A program made the position numbers and the translations under genes. The notes under the pieces are model-generated. The model saw only the letters and a program-made list of their open reading frames with translations, did no database searches and was not told where the DNA came from. 64,000 nt of DNA, taken from Pseudomonadota bacterium. Lineage in GTDB: Bacteria > Pseudomonadota > Gammaproteobacteria > Steroidobacterales > Steroidobacteraceae. The DNA is taken from NCBI GenBank assembly GCA_963204835.1, contig CAUJHJ010000046.1:1-64000 (forward strand), in the 5' to 3' direction. This document shows positions 46,025 to 55,243 of this stretch, in pieces. The stretch's first letter is position 1; every line of letters starts with the position of its first letter.

Positions 46025-47810
46025 AACGCTCGACGGCGCGGTCCTCCGCGACGCCCTGCGCGCCGGCATCCAGCGGGTTTTCTCCAGCGCCGATCACCTG
46101 AACCGGATCAACGTGTTCCCGGTCCCCGACGGGGATACCGGCACGAACCTCGCGATGACCCTGTCGGCGGTGCACGGCGCGCTCGCCGGGGCGCGCACCA
46201 CGCACGCCGGCGCGCTGCTCGTGCTCGCAGCCGATGCCGCCCTCGACGGCGCGCGCGGCAACTCGGGCGCCATCTTCGCGCAGTTCCTGCACGGCATCGC
46301 CGATTCGGCCGGGGAGCGCGCAAGCCTCGACGCCGCGTCCTGCGCGGCCGCCTTTGCGACAGGCGCCCGCTACGCACGCGATGCGGTCGTCGAGCCGCGC
46401 GAAGGCACGCTGCTGTCCGTCATCGGCGAGTTTGCCGCTGAACTGCAGCGGCTCGCTGCCGCCGATGCGTCACAGGGCGTGCCGTCGCTGCTGCGCACCG
46501 CCCTGCCGCGGCTGCGCGCGGCGCTCGAACAGACGCGCGACATCCTCGAAGTGCTGCGCGCCGCGGGCGTGGTCGACGCGGGCGCCGCCGGCTTCGTCGC
46601 GCTCATCGAAGGCATGTCCGCCTGGTTCGAGACGGGCGAGATCGATGACACCGTCCTGCCGCCGCCCGAACCGGGCGAGGCGATGGCGGCGGGCGGCAGC
46701 GAAGGCGCCGATCGCTTTTGCACCGAATGCGTGGTGAGCGGCGAGACCGTCGACCCGCGGCGGTTGCGCGAAGCCCTCGTCGTGCTCGGCTCGAGCCTCG
46801 TGGTCGCAGGATCGCGCCGCAAGGCCCGCATCCACATCCACACCAACGACCCGGCGAAGGTCTTCGAGGTCGCCGCGCAGTTCGGTGAGCTTGCGGGGGA
46901 GAAGGCCGACGACATGCATCGCCAGGCGCTCGCGGCACACCATGGACGCGCGATCACGGCCATCGTCACGGATTCTGGAGCCGACCTGCCCGAGGAACTG
47001 CTGGAGCGCCTCGATGTGCACGTCGTGCCCGCGCGCGTGCATTTCGGCGGCCGCAGCTACCTCGACAAGGTGACGCTTTCCCCTCGGGAGTTCTACCGGG
47101 AACTCGCCACGAGCGGCGTGCATCCGCAGACCTCGCAGCCGCCGCCCGGCGACTTCCGCCGCCTCTACGCATTCCTCGCTTCACACTATCAGCAGGTCGT
47201 TTCCATCGCGCTGGCGGCGCGGGTGAGCGGCACCTATGCGGCGGCCAAGGGGGCCGCGGAGCGAATTCCCGGCGGCAAGGTGCGGGTACTCGACAGCCGC
47301 AACGTCTCGCTCGGCCAGGGCCTCCTTGCGCTGTACGCCGCGGAATGCGCACTCGCGGGCTACGACGGCGCGCGTGTCATCGCCGCGACCGAGGCGATGC
47401 GTACCAGGACCTGGACCTGGGGCCTGCTCGCGGGGCTCGATTACGCGGTGCGCGGCGGCCGGGTTCCCGCGTTCGTGCGCACGTTGTCGCGCGCGCTGCG
47501 CTGCTCGCCCGTGCTGACCAACCACGCCGACGGCCGCATCGCCCCAGGCGGCGCGATATTCGGCCGGCGCGATCCCGTGGCGGCCTTTGCGCGCTACGTC
47601 GCGCGGCGGCTGCGCGCAAACGCCACCTACCGCATCGCCGTGGGACACGCCGACGCGGAAGCGGAAGGCCGCAGGCTGCTCGAGGCGCTGCAAGCCGCGG
47701 TACCGGCGATCGAATCGGCCTACCTTACGCCGCTCGGCGCGGCGCTCGGCGTGCACGGTGGCCCCGGCATGCTCGTGGTGGGCGCGCAGGAATACGCGCC
47801 GCCCGGGTAG
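46011..47810 (+). CDS. Single-chain fatty acid kinase candidate: DAK2 (FakA-like) fused to DegV (FakB-like)
   Basis: 599 aa. Residues 1-about 205: DhaL/DAK2 kinase with DGDTGTN (40-46) and GARGNSG (80-86). About 230-305: a FakA middle-domain-like part with FCTEC and HIHTNDP, matching the Cys/His zinc-site region known in FakA. From about 313: DegV/FakB lipid-binding domain (VTDSGADLPEELL, TSQPPPGDF, SGTY, DSRNVSLGQG). Firmicutes use separate FakA and FakB to phosphorylate fatty acids; here both are on one chain. Start is TTG 46011, inside the end of gspB. Confidence 0.85.
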   Translation: MNASETLDGAVLRDALRAGIQRVFSSADHLNRINVFPVPDGDTGTNLAMTLSAVHGALAGARTTHAGALLVLAADAALDGARGNSGAIFAQFLHGIADSAGERASLDAASCAAAFATGARYARDAVVEPREGTLLSVIGEFAAELQRLAAADASQGVPSLLRTALPRLRAALEQTRDILEVLRAAGVVDAGAAGFVALIEGMSAWFETGEIDDTVLPPPEPGEAMAAGGSEGADRFCTECVVSGETVDPRRLREALVVLGSSLVVAGSRRKARIHIHTNDPAKVFEVAAQFGELAGEKADDMHRQALAAHHGRAITAIVTDSGADLPEELLERLDVHVVPARVHFGGRSYLDKVTLSPREFYRELATSGVHPQTSQPPPGDFRRLYAFLASHYQQVVSIALAARVSGTYAAAKGAAERIPGGKVRVLDSRNVSLGQGLLALYAAECALAGYDGARVIAATEAMRTRTWTWGLLAGLDYAVRGGRVPAFVRTLSRALRCSPVLTNHADGRIAPGGAIFGRRDPVAAFARYVARRLRANATYRIAVGHADAEAEGRRLLEALQAAVPAIESAYLTPLGAALGVHGGPGMLVVGAQEYAPPG

Positions 47811-47815
47811 GTCGC

Positions 47816-48016
47816 CTACTTCAGGACGAAAGTGACCTTCAGGCGCACGCGGTACTCGACCACCTTGTCGTTCTTCACGAGCACTTCCTGATCGGCGACC
47901 CAGGCCGACTGGACGCCCTTGAGCGTCTTCGTCGCACGCTTGATGCCGCTGGCGATGGCGTCGTCGAAACCCTTGCTCGAGCTCGCGATGATCTCGCTGA
48001 CCTTGGCGACAGTCAT
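47816..48016 (-). CDS. Dodecin
   Basis: 66-aa small flavin-binding protein: MTVAKVSEIIASSSKGFDDA, AWVADQEVLVKNDKVVEYRV, KVTFVL. Dodecamers store flavins or coenzyme A. AAAGGAGGACGGA before ATG 48016 is the strongest ribosome site seen here, so high expression is expected. Its ATG overlaps the stop of the GNAT gene. Confidence 0.95.
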   Translation of the reverse strand: MTVAKVSEIIASSSKGFDDAIASGIKRATKTLKGVQSAWVADQEVLVKNDKVVEYRVRLKVTFVLK

Positions 48017-48519
48017 TCCGTCCTCCTTTCCGTCGAGCCGGCATCGTAACCCAGTGCCGCGATGCCGTCGCGATCGAGGCGCCACACGGTCCATTCGTTC
48101 ATCGGCCGCGCGCCGAGGCTGCGATAGAAGCGCTGCGCACCGGTGTTCCAGTCGAGCACCGACCACTCCATGCGGCCGCAGCCACGCGCGGCCGCGCGGC
48201 GCGCCAATTCGACGAGCAGGGCCCGCCCCGCGCCGGCGCTGCGCTCCTCAGGCAGGACGTAGAGGTCTTCGAGATAGAGGCCCTGGCGGGCGAGGAAGGT
48301 CGAGAAGCTGAAGAAGTACAGCGCGAACCCCACCGCGCGCCCGTCGCGCTCGGCGATCAGCGCGTGCACCACCGGGCGCGGCCCGGCGAGCTCCGCCGCG
48401 AGTTGCGCCTCGGTGGCCACCACCTCGTGCTCGAGCTTCTCGAACTTCGCGAGCCCGCGGATCAGCTCGAGCAGCAGCGGCGCATCCGCGGGTTGCGCGG
48501 GCCGGATCGCGAGGGTCAT
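48013..48519 (-). CDS. GNAT family N-acetyltransferase
   Basis: 168 aa, complete GNAT fold: N-terminal IRPAQPADAPLLLELI, acetyl-CoA loop LPEERSAGAGRALL, and MEWSVLDWNTGAQRFYRSLGA. The RxxGxGxLL-like loop and LYLEDLYV resemble the spermidine/thialysine acetyltransferase branch. Substrate unknown. Coupled by 4-bp overlap to the secreted hypothetical upstream and to dodecin downstream. Confidence 0.88.
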   Translation of the reverse strand: MTLAIRPAQPADAPLLLELIRGLAKFEKLEHEVVATEAQLAAELAGPRPVVHALIAERDGRAVGFALYFFSFSTFLARQGLYLEDLYVLPEERSAGAGRALLVELARRAAARGCGRMEWSVLDWNTGAQRFYRSLGARPMNEWTVWRLDRDGIAALGYDAGSTERRTE

Positions 48520-49469
48520 TCCGCGATGTACCAGCGTTCGCCCACGCGCTCGAGCACGAAGCGATCGTAGGGCAGGCCGCGCGCCGTCAGGTCATAGCTC
48601 GCGCGGTTGCCGCCGCGATCGTAGGCCGGCGTCGAGTCGTGGACGATGCGCAGCGCAGCGATCAGCGTCTCGCGCTGCGAGTCGCTGCGCTCGCAGCCCT
48701 TGACCAGCGCGGCGAGCGCCGCGGCCGAGGTCGAGCGGCGGAACCCGGGGCTCATGTATTGCCCGTAGTACTCGTCGCAGCGACCGGCCACCAGCGTGTC
48801 GGTCGCGGTCGACAGCATCGACAGGATCTGGGGCGTGTTCGCGGCGGGCGGTGCCGCGCCCGGCGCGGCGGACACCCCCGTGGCCGGCGCAACGGCACGC
48901 TGCGGCACCATGCCGATGGCCGGGCTGCGGCCGTCGAGCAGGTCCTCGACCTGTGCCTCGATCTCGCCCGGGACCGCTGCCTTCCACTCCTTGCCATAGG
49001 GCAGCAGCGTCACGAGCGTCACGACGCGCGTCTTGCCGCGGCCCTCGGGCTGCTCGCCCCGGACGACGACATGCACGCGCTCACCGTCCTTCACGGCCTC
49101 GAGGCCTTGCAGCTTCGAGAACGGCCGCCCCGGATAACGCAGCCGCGCACCGAGTGCCGCGATGAAATTGACGTCGGTGAGGCGCTCGATGTCGGCGAGG
49201 TTCGAGGCTTCGCCGAAGAGGCGCTGGCGCAGCGTGGGATCGCCCGCCGCCGCGTCCGCGCGCAGCCGTGCGGTAATGGCCGCGCGCAGGCGATGCAGGT
49301 CGTCGGGATGCAGCGCCTGTGCAACAGCCTGTGCGCTGCCCGACGCCACGGCGTTCAGGAACTCCAGGGCGGCGCGTTCCTGTGCGCCGCTCGTACCGGC
49401 CGCCGCGGCCTGCATGCCGAGGGCGGCGATGAGGACGAATACCTCGCCAAGGCGGAATGGGGTGCGCAT
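48516..49469 (-). CDS. Secreted hypothetical protein (317 aa)
   Basis: Signal peptide of about 23 residues (VFVLIAALGMQAAAAG) followed by two globular parts separated by an Ala/Pro-rich linker around residue 190-215. The first part (to about 185) has a LEFLNAVASGS start resembling NTF2-like folds; the second (about 220-317) has RCDEYYGQYMSPGF and ends RFVLERVGERWYIAE, also NTF2-like in style. I recognise no named family. TATCAT lies 6 nt before ATG 49469 and no Shine-Dalgarno is seen. Confidence 0.7.
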   Translation of the reverse strand: MRTPFRLGEVFVLIAALGMQAAAAGTSGAQERAALEFLNAVASGSAQAVAQALHPDDLHRLRAAITARLRADAAAGDPTLRQRLFGEASNLADIERLTDVNFIAALGARLRYPGRPFSKLQGLEAVKDGERVHVVVRGEQPEGRGKTRVVTLVTLLPYGKEWKAAVPGEIEAQVEDLLDGRSPAIGMVPQRAVAPATGVSAAPGAAPPAANTPQILSMLSTATDTLVAGRCDEYYGQYMSPGFRRSTSAAALAALVKGCERSDSQRETLIAALRIVHDSTPAYDRGGNRASYDLTARGLPYDRFVLERVGERWYIAE

Positions 49470-49475
49470 CGCCGG

Positions 49476-49481
49476 ATGATA
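49476..49481 (-). promoter_or_regulatory. Putative -10 box (TATCAT) for the secreted hypothetical/GNAT/dodecin operon
   Basis: TATCAT on the minus strand, 6 nt before ATG 49469, without a Shine-Dalgarno between. Another instance of the leaderless geometry. Confidence 0.42.
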
Positions 49482-49598
49482 GCCGCCCGCCCAGGATGTG
49501 ACAGGGTTCGCGTTTCCGGCTGTCTGCCCCGCGCGACGCCCAGGGAATCCCCGGGAAGGACCGCCGTCACGGAATGTTGCGCAAAACCCCTGTAAATC

Positions 49599-49619
49599 CG
49601 CTCCATATATTACGGAGCG
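49599..49619. promoter_or_regulatory. Inverted repeat in the leader of the TonB-domain gene
   Basis: cgctcc-atatattac-ggagcg: perfect 6-bp arms around an AT-rich centre, in a 217-bp divergent gap that is otherwise GC-rich. It could be a regulator site or an AT-rich promoter core (tatatt at 49606-49611). No convincing -35 is spaced correctly. The rest of 49470-49686 shows nothing else. Confidence 0.4.
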
Positions 49620-49686
49620 CGCCGTGGCGGAGAGCCCTGCACAACGAAACCGTGACGAGGCGGCCCACCGGCCTGGCCGCGCCCCC

Positions 49687-51639
49687 ATGCCTTCGCCCGC
49701 CGGCCTGCTCGCCTTCACCCGCGACGAATCGCTCATCGAGGCATTGCGCGCCACCATGGACGCGCAGCACCAGGTCTCCATCGTGACGACCGACGGCGCA
49801 CTCAGCGACCATCTCCTCGCGAGCCTGACCCGCGCGGTCCTGATCGACAGCGCCGCCAGCCATTTTCCGGTCGCGCAACTCACCGCGCGACTCAAGGCGC
49901 AGTTCCCGGACCTCGTGCTCGTGGTCGCGGGGACCGTGGCCGACCAGGGCGCACTCGCCTCGCAGATCACCGACGGAAGCGTGTTCCGCTTCCTGCACAA
50001 GCCGGTCTCCACGCAGCGCGTCAAGCTGTTCGTCGAATCGGCCTTCCGCCGTAGCGACACCGCCCCGGCGGCGATCGCAGCGGCCACGCCCACCCCACCC
50101 GTGCGCACTCCTTCGGGCCCACGCTCGCGCACCCCGCTCGTGTTGGCCGCGGTCGTCGCCGCGATCGCGGTCGCAGGCGGCCTGTGGCTGGCCAACCGCG
50201 ACGCGACGCCAACCGCCGCCACGTCCCGCGCGACCCGGCCGGTCGCCGAGGCAGCCGGCCGCGCGCCCGCGCCCGCCGAGCTCGACCCTGAAACCCTCGG
50301 CGTGCTCGAGCGCGCGGATGCGGCCCTCGCGCGTGGTTCGCTCGTCGCGCCTCCCGGCGACTCCGCCGCGGACCTCTACCGGCAGGCGCTCGCGCGCGAG
50401 CCGGGTAGCGCGCGCGCCGGCGCCGGGCTCGACGCGGTGGTCGACCGCCTGCTCGGCACCGCCGAGCAGGCCCTCGTTGCGGAACGGCCTGACGACGCCG
50501 CACGCCTCGTGGACTTCGCGCGCGGCCTGCGCCCCGACCAGCCGCGTGTCGCGTTCCTCGCGGCCCAGGTCGCCAAGGAGCGCGAGCGCCAGTTGCTGGC
50601 GACCGCGCGCCGCGCCGCCGCGGGCGGCGATCTCGATCGCGCCATTGCCGTGCTCGAGAGCGGTTCCTCCACCGGTTCCGAGTTGCTCGGCGCCGCCAAG
50701 CGCGATCTGCAGCAGCGGGAAATCGAGAAGGAAGCCGCGAACTTCCTCGCGCTCGCCGACGCGCGCCTGAAATCGGGCGCCCTGCTCGAACCCGCGCAGG
50801 ACAACGCGCGCTTCTACCTCGAGTCGGCGCGTGCCCTCATGCCGCAGGGCGCGGCGCTGCAACCGGTGGAACGCGCCCTGCGCGCCGCTCTCGTCGACGC
50901 AGCGAATGGCGCCATCGCAACGAGCGATCTCGCCGCCGCCGAGCGCTTGATCGCCGCGGGCGGCGAGAGTGGCGTGTCGCGCGAAGACCTTGCGGGCCTG
51001 CGCCGTACCCTCGAAGCGGCCCGCATCGAAGGCAAGGCAAGGGCGCTCACGTCGCTCAGCCAGGCCTTTGCCGAGCGCCTGCGGCAAAACCGCCTGGTCG
51101 AGCCGGCCGACGACAGCGCACGATCGGTCTACCTGCGGATGCGCGAGGCCGATCCGCAGCATCCATCCACCCTCGCGGCGCGCGACGCCCTCGGCAGGGA
51201 AATGATGCGCGAGTCGCAGGTTGCGCTGGCACGCTCCGACCTGCCCGGCGCGGAACGCTGGATCGCCCAGGCGGAGGCGCTCGGCATCACGGGCGCCGAA
51301 GTGACGAATGCGAAGCGCGACCTCGCGACGCAGCGTGCTCGCGCCGCGCGTGCGACGGACGTCGTCCCCGTGGGCCAGCTCAAGCTGGTCCGCATGGTTG
51401 AGCCACGCTATCCCGCCGACGCCCAGGCGCGGGGCGAGGCGGGCTGGGTGGACCTCGAGTTCACGGTCTCGCCCACCGGCACGGTGGTCGACATACGCGT
51501 CGTTGGCGCATCGAGCGCGGGGGTCTTCGACGAAGCCGCCTCCGACGCGCTCGCGCGCTGGCGCTTCAAGCCGGTCGAGCGCAACGGCGTCGCCGTGCCG
51601 CAGCGTGCCCGCCTGCGCATCCGCTTCGACCTGAAATGA
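49687..51639 (+). CDS. TonB C-terminal-domain protein with receiver-like N-terminus
   Basis: 650 aa. Residues 1-125 resemble a response-regulator receiver: LIDSA (D54 at the phospho-site position) and FRFLHKPVS (K105), but the acidic pocket at the first strand is lost (FTRDE). TM about 150-170 puts the rest in the periplasm: TPR-like helical repeats (about 215-545), then a TonB domain (about 556-650; MVEPRYPADAQARGEAGWV, ARWRFKPVERNG). ATG 49687 chosen; a GTG at 49624 is possible. The stop overlaps the kinase gene (ATGA). Confidence 0.85.
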   Translation: MPSPAGLLAFTRDESLIEALRATMDAQHQVSIVTTDGALSDHLLASLTRAVLIDSAASHFPVAQLTARLKAQFPDLVLVVAGTVADQGALASQITDGSVFRFLHKPVSTQRVKLFVESAFRRSDTAPAAIAAATPTPPVRTPSGPRSRTPLVLAAVVAAIAVAGGLWLANRDATPTAATSRATRPVAEAAGRAPAPAELDPETLGVLERADAALARGSLVAPPGDSAADLYRQALAREPGSARAGAGLDAVVDRLLGTAEQALVAERPDDAARLVDFARGLRPDQPRVAFLAAQVAKERERQLLATARRAAAGGDLDRAIAVLESGSSTGSELLGAAKRDLQQREIEKEAANFLALADARLKSGALLEPAQDNARFYLESARALMPQGAALQPVERALRAALVDAANGAIATSDLAAAERLIAAGGESGVSREDLAGLRRTLEAARIEGKARALTSLSQAFAERLRQNRLVEPADDSARSVYLRMREADPQHPSTLAARDALGREMMRESQVALARSDLPGAERWIAQAEALGITGAEVTNAKRDLATQRARAARATDVVPVGQLKLVRMVEPRYPADAQARGEAGWVDLEFTVSPTGTVVDIRVVGASSAGVFDEAASDALARWRFKPVERNGVAVPQRARLRIRFDLK

Positions 51640-53030
51640 GGGTCGCCGGGCGAATGTCACAGCGCATCCTCATCATCGACGACGACGCCCGCTACGGCGC
51701 CTGGCTCAGCGCCCACGTCGGCACCGTGCTGCCGGAGGCCAGTGTCGAGTTCGTCGGCATCCCGGAGTTCGAGCGGCGCCGCGCCAAGGTGAGCTTCCGC
51801 GAAACGGACCTGCTGCTGCTCGCCATGGACTTCGGCGACAGCCCCGAGGACGCCGAGGCCGATGGCCTCGACTGGTTGCGGCGCTTGCGCGACCAGACCG
51901 AACTGCCGCCGATCATCGCCATCGCCGCGGGCGGCAACGAACTCACGGCGGTGCGGGCGATGCGCCTCGGCGCGAGCGACTACCTGCCGAAGAACCTGCT
52001 CACCCCGGCGCGCCTCGGCACGTCGATCAAGATCGCGCTGCGGCTCGTCGATCGCCGGCGCAACAGCGAGCGGGCACGCAAGCGGGCTGGTGTCGCCTCA
52101 CCCCGCGCAGCTGCCGCAGCCACGGCGCATGCCAACCGCGCCCGGCTGCCTCGCAACCTGATTCCGCGCTACGCGATCCTCGACATCCTCGGGGAGTCCG
52201 ACCGTGCCGTCGTCTATCTCGCGACGAGCTTCGAGCTCGACTCGCTGGTCGCGCTCAAGGTCACGCGCACCGACGAGGAGGAACTGGCCGGGGACCCGGA
52301 CGCGCCGTGCGCCGCGCGGCAACTGTTCGCGCGTGAATACGAAGCGCTCAGTTCGATCCACGACCCGTCGATCATCGACATCTACGACTATGGCATCCAC
52401 GCGGGCCTCGAGTACCTGGCGATGGAATACTTCCCGCGCGGCGACCTGAAGTCGCGGCTGCAGCATCCGATGGCGGCCGCGGACGCGCTCGACTACGTGC
52501 GCAAGATCGCCCGCGCGCTCGCCGTGGTGCACGCGGCGGGACTCGTGCACCGCGACTTGAAGCCGCCCAACGTGATGCTGCGCGAGAACGACGAAGTCGT
52601 GCTGATCGACTTCGGCCTGGCGCGCGCCATGCGTGCCGAATCGACCACCACGCACACGGGCATGCTGCGCGGCTCGCCCTACTACATGAGCCCCGAGCAG
52701 GCACAGGGCGCGCAGCTCGATGCGCGCAGCGACCTCTACAGCCTCGGCGTGGTGCTGTTCGAGATGCTGAGCGGTCGCAAGCCCTTCACCGGTGCGACCG
52801 CCATCGAAGTGCTGCAGGAGCATGTGTCGGCGCCCATTCCCGCACTGCCCGCCGAGCACGCCGCGCTGCAGCCCCTGGTCGATCGCCTGCTTGCGAAAGT
52901 ACCGGCCCTGCGATTCGCGAGCGCCGAAGAACTGCTGGCCGCGTTGCCGGGCGACGCGGGCGCGACAGCCGCGCCGGTCATGGTGGCTGAGGAGGTCGCG
53001 GCGCACGCGGCGCTGGCGGCCGCCCTGTAG
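51636..53030 (+). CDS. Receiver-Ser/Thr protein kinase fusion
   Basis: 464 aa. Receiver domain 8-130 with acidic pocket IIDDD (D15-D17), candidate phospho-Asp in AMDFGD (D65) and K119 in YLPKN. Kinase domain about 175-440: P-loop degenerate (GESDRAVVY, lacking GxGxxG), but VALK (K208), HRDLKPPNV (305-313), DFG (325-327) and GSPYYMSPEQ are intact, so an active Hanks-type kinase is likely. No TM or PASTA. ATGA overlap with the TonB-domain gene implies a joint function; an inner ATG at 51654 is possible. Confidence 0.9.
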   Translation: MRVAGRMSQRILIIDDDARYGAWLSAHVGTVLPEASVEFVGIPEFERRRAKVSFRETDLLLLAMDFGDSPEDAEADGLDWLRRLRDQTELPPIIAIAAGGNELTAVRAMRLGASDYLPKNLLTPARLGTSIKIALRLVDRRRNSERARKRAGVASPRAAAAATAHANRARLPRNLIPRYAILDILGESDRAVVYLATSFELDSLVALKVTRTDEEELAGDPDAPCAARQLFAREYEALSSIHDPSIIDIYDYGIHAGLEYLAMEYFPRGDLKSRLQHPMAAADALDYVRKIARALAVVHAAGLVHRDLKPPNVMLRENDEVVLIDFGLARAMRAESTTTHTGMLRGSPYYMSPEQAQGAQLDARSDLYSLGVVLFEMLSGRKPFTGATAIEVLQEHVSAPIPALPAEHAALQPLVDRLLAKVPALRFASAEELLAALPGDAGATAAPVMVAEEVAAHAALAAAL

Positions 53031-53040
53031 GACGCGGGCG

Positions 53041-53063
53041 CCGGGCATGGGCGGCGCGCCCGG
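53041..53063. terminator. GC hairpin between convergent kinase and carrier genes
   Basis: ccgggc (53041-53046) pairs perfectly with gcccgg (53058-53063) across an 11-nt loop, in the 88-bp convergent gap. No T-run follows, so it is at best a weak terminator or an mRNA 3'-end stabiliser. Confidence 0.3.
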
Positions 53064-53118
53064 ATAGCGAGGGAGCGGATGAATCAGCGCGCCACTGGCC
53101 CGCCACACGTAGCCCGCA

Positions 53119-54417
53119 TCACGCAGCCGGCCTCCCGCCGCCCTCCGCCCGCCTCGCCAGCCACCAGCCCACCCCCGCCCAGGCGAGCCCGGCACCGGCG
53201 CCGAGCATCGCCACGCCGGCGACCGGCAAGCCACCCTGCTTGAGTGCATTCTGCAGCTGTGCGACCAACATGTCGGCGCCGCGATAGACCGGCACGTCGA
53301 TCAGGTTCTTCGCCTTGTACTTCGCTTCAGTGCCGAGGCGACTGAAGAGCATCTCGCGCCCCGGGCGGATGAAGGCGTACTCGCCCCAGCGGCGCAGGAC
53401 CATCACTGCGGCGAGGAGCGCGAAGCCGCCGATCGCCGCGAGCGAGAGGAACCCCGCGACCATGGCGAGCGGCACCGTGACGAGCAGCGCTCGCACGCCG
53501 AAATGGGCGGCGATCCGGCCGGTAAGGAAGACCTGCGTGATCACCGTCAGCGTCTGCACCACGTAATCGATGCGCGCGAAAACCTGCGTGCGTTGGGCGA
53601 CGTCCGTAAACGTGTTGCGAACGATGTCGAGCTGCTCGAAATAGAGCAGCGTGTTGACGGTCGAAATCAACACGACGAACAGCGCGAGCATGAGCAGGTA
53701 CGGCGAGCGCAGCACGAGCGAAAAACCCGCGAACGGATTGCCGCCGAGGCCGCGATCCGCGGGCGCGGGCTGCCCCGCTCCGCCCGCCTTCCAGATGGCG
53801 ACCAGCACGCGCTGCGCGACGATCGCGCCGGTGAACATCCCCGCCCCGATGAACAACACGCCGGCGTTGCCGATGCGCTGCACGGTGAGGTCGGTGAGCA
53901 GCGGCCCGACCAGTGCCCCGGCCGTGCCGCCCGCCGCGATGAAGCCGAACAGCCGCTTTGCCTGCGCGCTGTCGAACAGCTCGAGCAGGAAGCTCCAGAA
54001 CACCGATACCAGCATCAGGTTGAGCACGCTGATCCAGACATAGAACGCGGCGCCGACCGCCATATCCTCGGGATTCGCCCGGAATGCGAAACCGAAGGCC
54101 GCCAGCGAGAGCGCGACGAAGCCGTAGATGGCGGGCATCAGGATCGAACGGCGCACGCGCCCGACGAGCCAGCCGTAGAGCGGCACGATGGCGACCGCAC
54201 CGATCGAGGTGACGACCCAAACATCGGCGACGCGATCGCTGCCGAGTATGGTCGCGATCGTCTCGCGCAATGGCCGCACGGCGAAGTAGCCGCCGAGCAC
54301 GCAGAAGAAAAGCAGGAAGGCCGTGACGACAGCCGGTGCCTCGCGCTCCTCGACGCGCGCGACACGAGCGAGGAAGCGCGCGAGGGTCGAGTCCTGCCGG
54401 ACCGCGTCAGCGCCCAT
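53119..54417 (-). CDS. MFS-like transporter of the NTP/NDP exchanger (Npt/NTT) type
   Basis: 432 aa with about 12 TMs. The N-terminal part [20 protein letters not shown] and the [19 protein letters not shown] stretch resemble the ATP/ADP translocase-like family annotated as nucleotide exchangers, here in a probably free-living bacterium. Actual substrate unknown; a general MFS carrier is the alternative. Its start overlaps the end of the NAD(P)-binding gene, so the two are coupled. Confidence 0.72.
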   Translation of the reverse strand: MGADAVRQDSTLARFLARVARVEEREAPAVVTAFLLFFCVLGGYFAVRPLRETIATILGSDRVADVWVVTSIGAVAIVPLYGWLVGRVRRSILMPAIYGFVALSLAAFGFAFRANPEDMAVGAAFYVWISVLNLMLVSVFWSFLLELFDSAQAKRLFGFIAAGGTAGALVGPLLTDLTVQRIGNAGVLFIGAGMFTGAIVAQRVLVAIWKAGGAGQPAPADRGLGGNPFAGFSLVLRSPYLLMLALFVVLISTVNTLLYFEQLDIVRNTFTDVAQRTQVFARIDYVVQTLTVITQVFLTGRIAAHFGVRALLVTVPLAMVAGFLSLAAIGGFALLAAVMVLRRWGEYAFIRPGREMLFSRLGTEAKYKAKNLIDVPVYRGADMLVAQLQNALKQGGLPVAGVAMLGAGAGLAWAGVGWWLARRAEGGGRPAA

Positions 54418-55195
54418 CGGCGCGCAGCCCGTCGAAGAAATGGTCCCAGTCGGGCGGCGATCCGTGTTCGTCGCCGACCACCTCGAAGGTCTTGCCGAGC
54501 GCCGCCTTGCGGCCGAGGGCGTTCACCAGGATGGCGGCGACGTCCGCGCGCGGAGTCAGGCCCAGCACCTTCGGGTCGCCCTGCATGACCTTGAAGCCGG
54601 CGACGCCGGCCGGCCCGTCGCTCAGCCCGCCTGGCCGGACGATCGTGTAGGGCACGCCCGCGGCGCGCAGCGCATTCTCGCCCCGCAACTTCCAGGCGAG
54701 CACGTTGTCGAGGATCTTGTTGAGCATGTGGTCCGGGTCGGTGACGCCCATGGAGGACTGCAGCACGAACTGCCGCACGCCCGCGGCACGCGCGCTTTCG
54801 GCGAGCGCTTTCACGGCCCCGTAGTCGATGAGCTCGGGCTTGTTGTCGGGCTCGCGCCGGCTGTTGGAACCGAGCACGCAGATCACGTAGTCGGCGCCGG
54901 CGACGGCGGCCGGCACGACCGCGGGGTCGCGCAGGTCGGCAACCGCATAACTGACCCGGTCGCCGAACAGCGCACGCGCCTTCGCTTCGTTGCGCACGAG
55001 TGCGCGTACCTTGAACCCGCGCGCGAGCGCGAGCTCCACCACTTCGCGCCCGGTGCCGCCCGTGGCGCCCGCCACCAGCAAGGTCCCGGCAGCCCGTGCA
55101 TCCGCCTTGCCGGCGCCGCCGGCGCAGGCGGCGCCCACCGCGATCGCCGCAACCGCCAGCATTGCCACGAATCCCTTCCACCGGCCGTACTGCAT
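54407..55195 (-). CDS. NAD(P)-binding Rossmann-fold protein with N-terminal signal/anchor
   Basis: 262-aa atypical SDR of the NmrA/NAD(P)H-binding type: [22 protein letters not shown] cofactor loop, VICVLGSNS, and [13 protein letters not shown]. It carries a signal or anchor of about 27 residues ([16 protein letters not shown]) with a weak lipobox, unusual for a nucleotide-binding protein. AAAGGGGG precedes ATG 55195. Lies head to head with iorA (48-bp gap). Confidence 0.8.
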   Translation of the reverse strand: MQYGRWKGFVAMLAVAAIAVGAACAGGAGKADARAAGTLLVAGATGGTGREVVELALARGFKVRALVRNEAKARALFGDRVSYAVADLRDPAVVPAAVAGADYVICVLGSNSRREPDNKPELIDYGAVKALAESARAAGVRQFVLQSSMGVTDPDHMLNKILDNVLAWKLRGENALRAAGVPYTIVRPGGLSDGPAGVAGFKVMQGDPKVLGLTPRADVAAILVNALGRKAALGKTFEVVGDEHGSPPDWDHFFDGLRADGR

Positions 55196-55230
55196 GACGC
55201 CCCCCTTTGCCGCGAGCATAGCCAAGCTCG

Positions 55231-55236
55231 TAACAT
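55231..55236 (+). promoter_or_regulatory. Putative -10 box (TAACAT) for leaderless iorA
   Basis: TAACAT, 7 nt before ATG 55244; no Shine-Dalgarno between. Sixth example of the pattern. No clear -35. Confidence 0.42.
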
Positions 55237-55243
55237 CGGCGCC

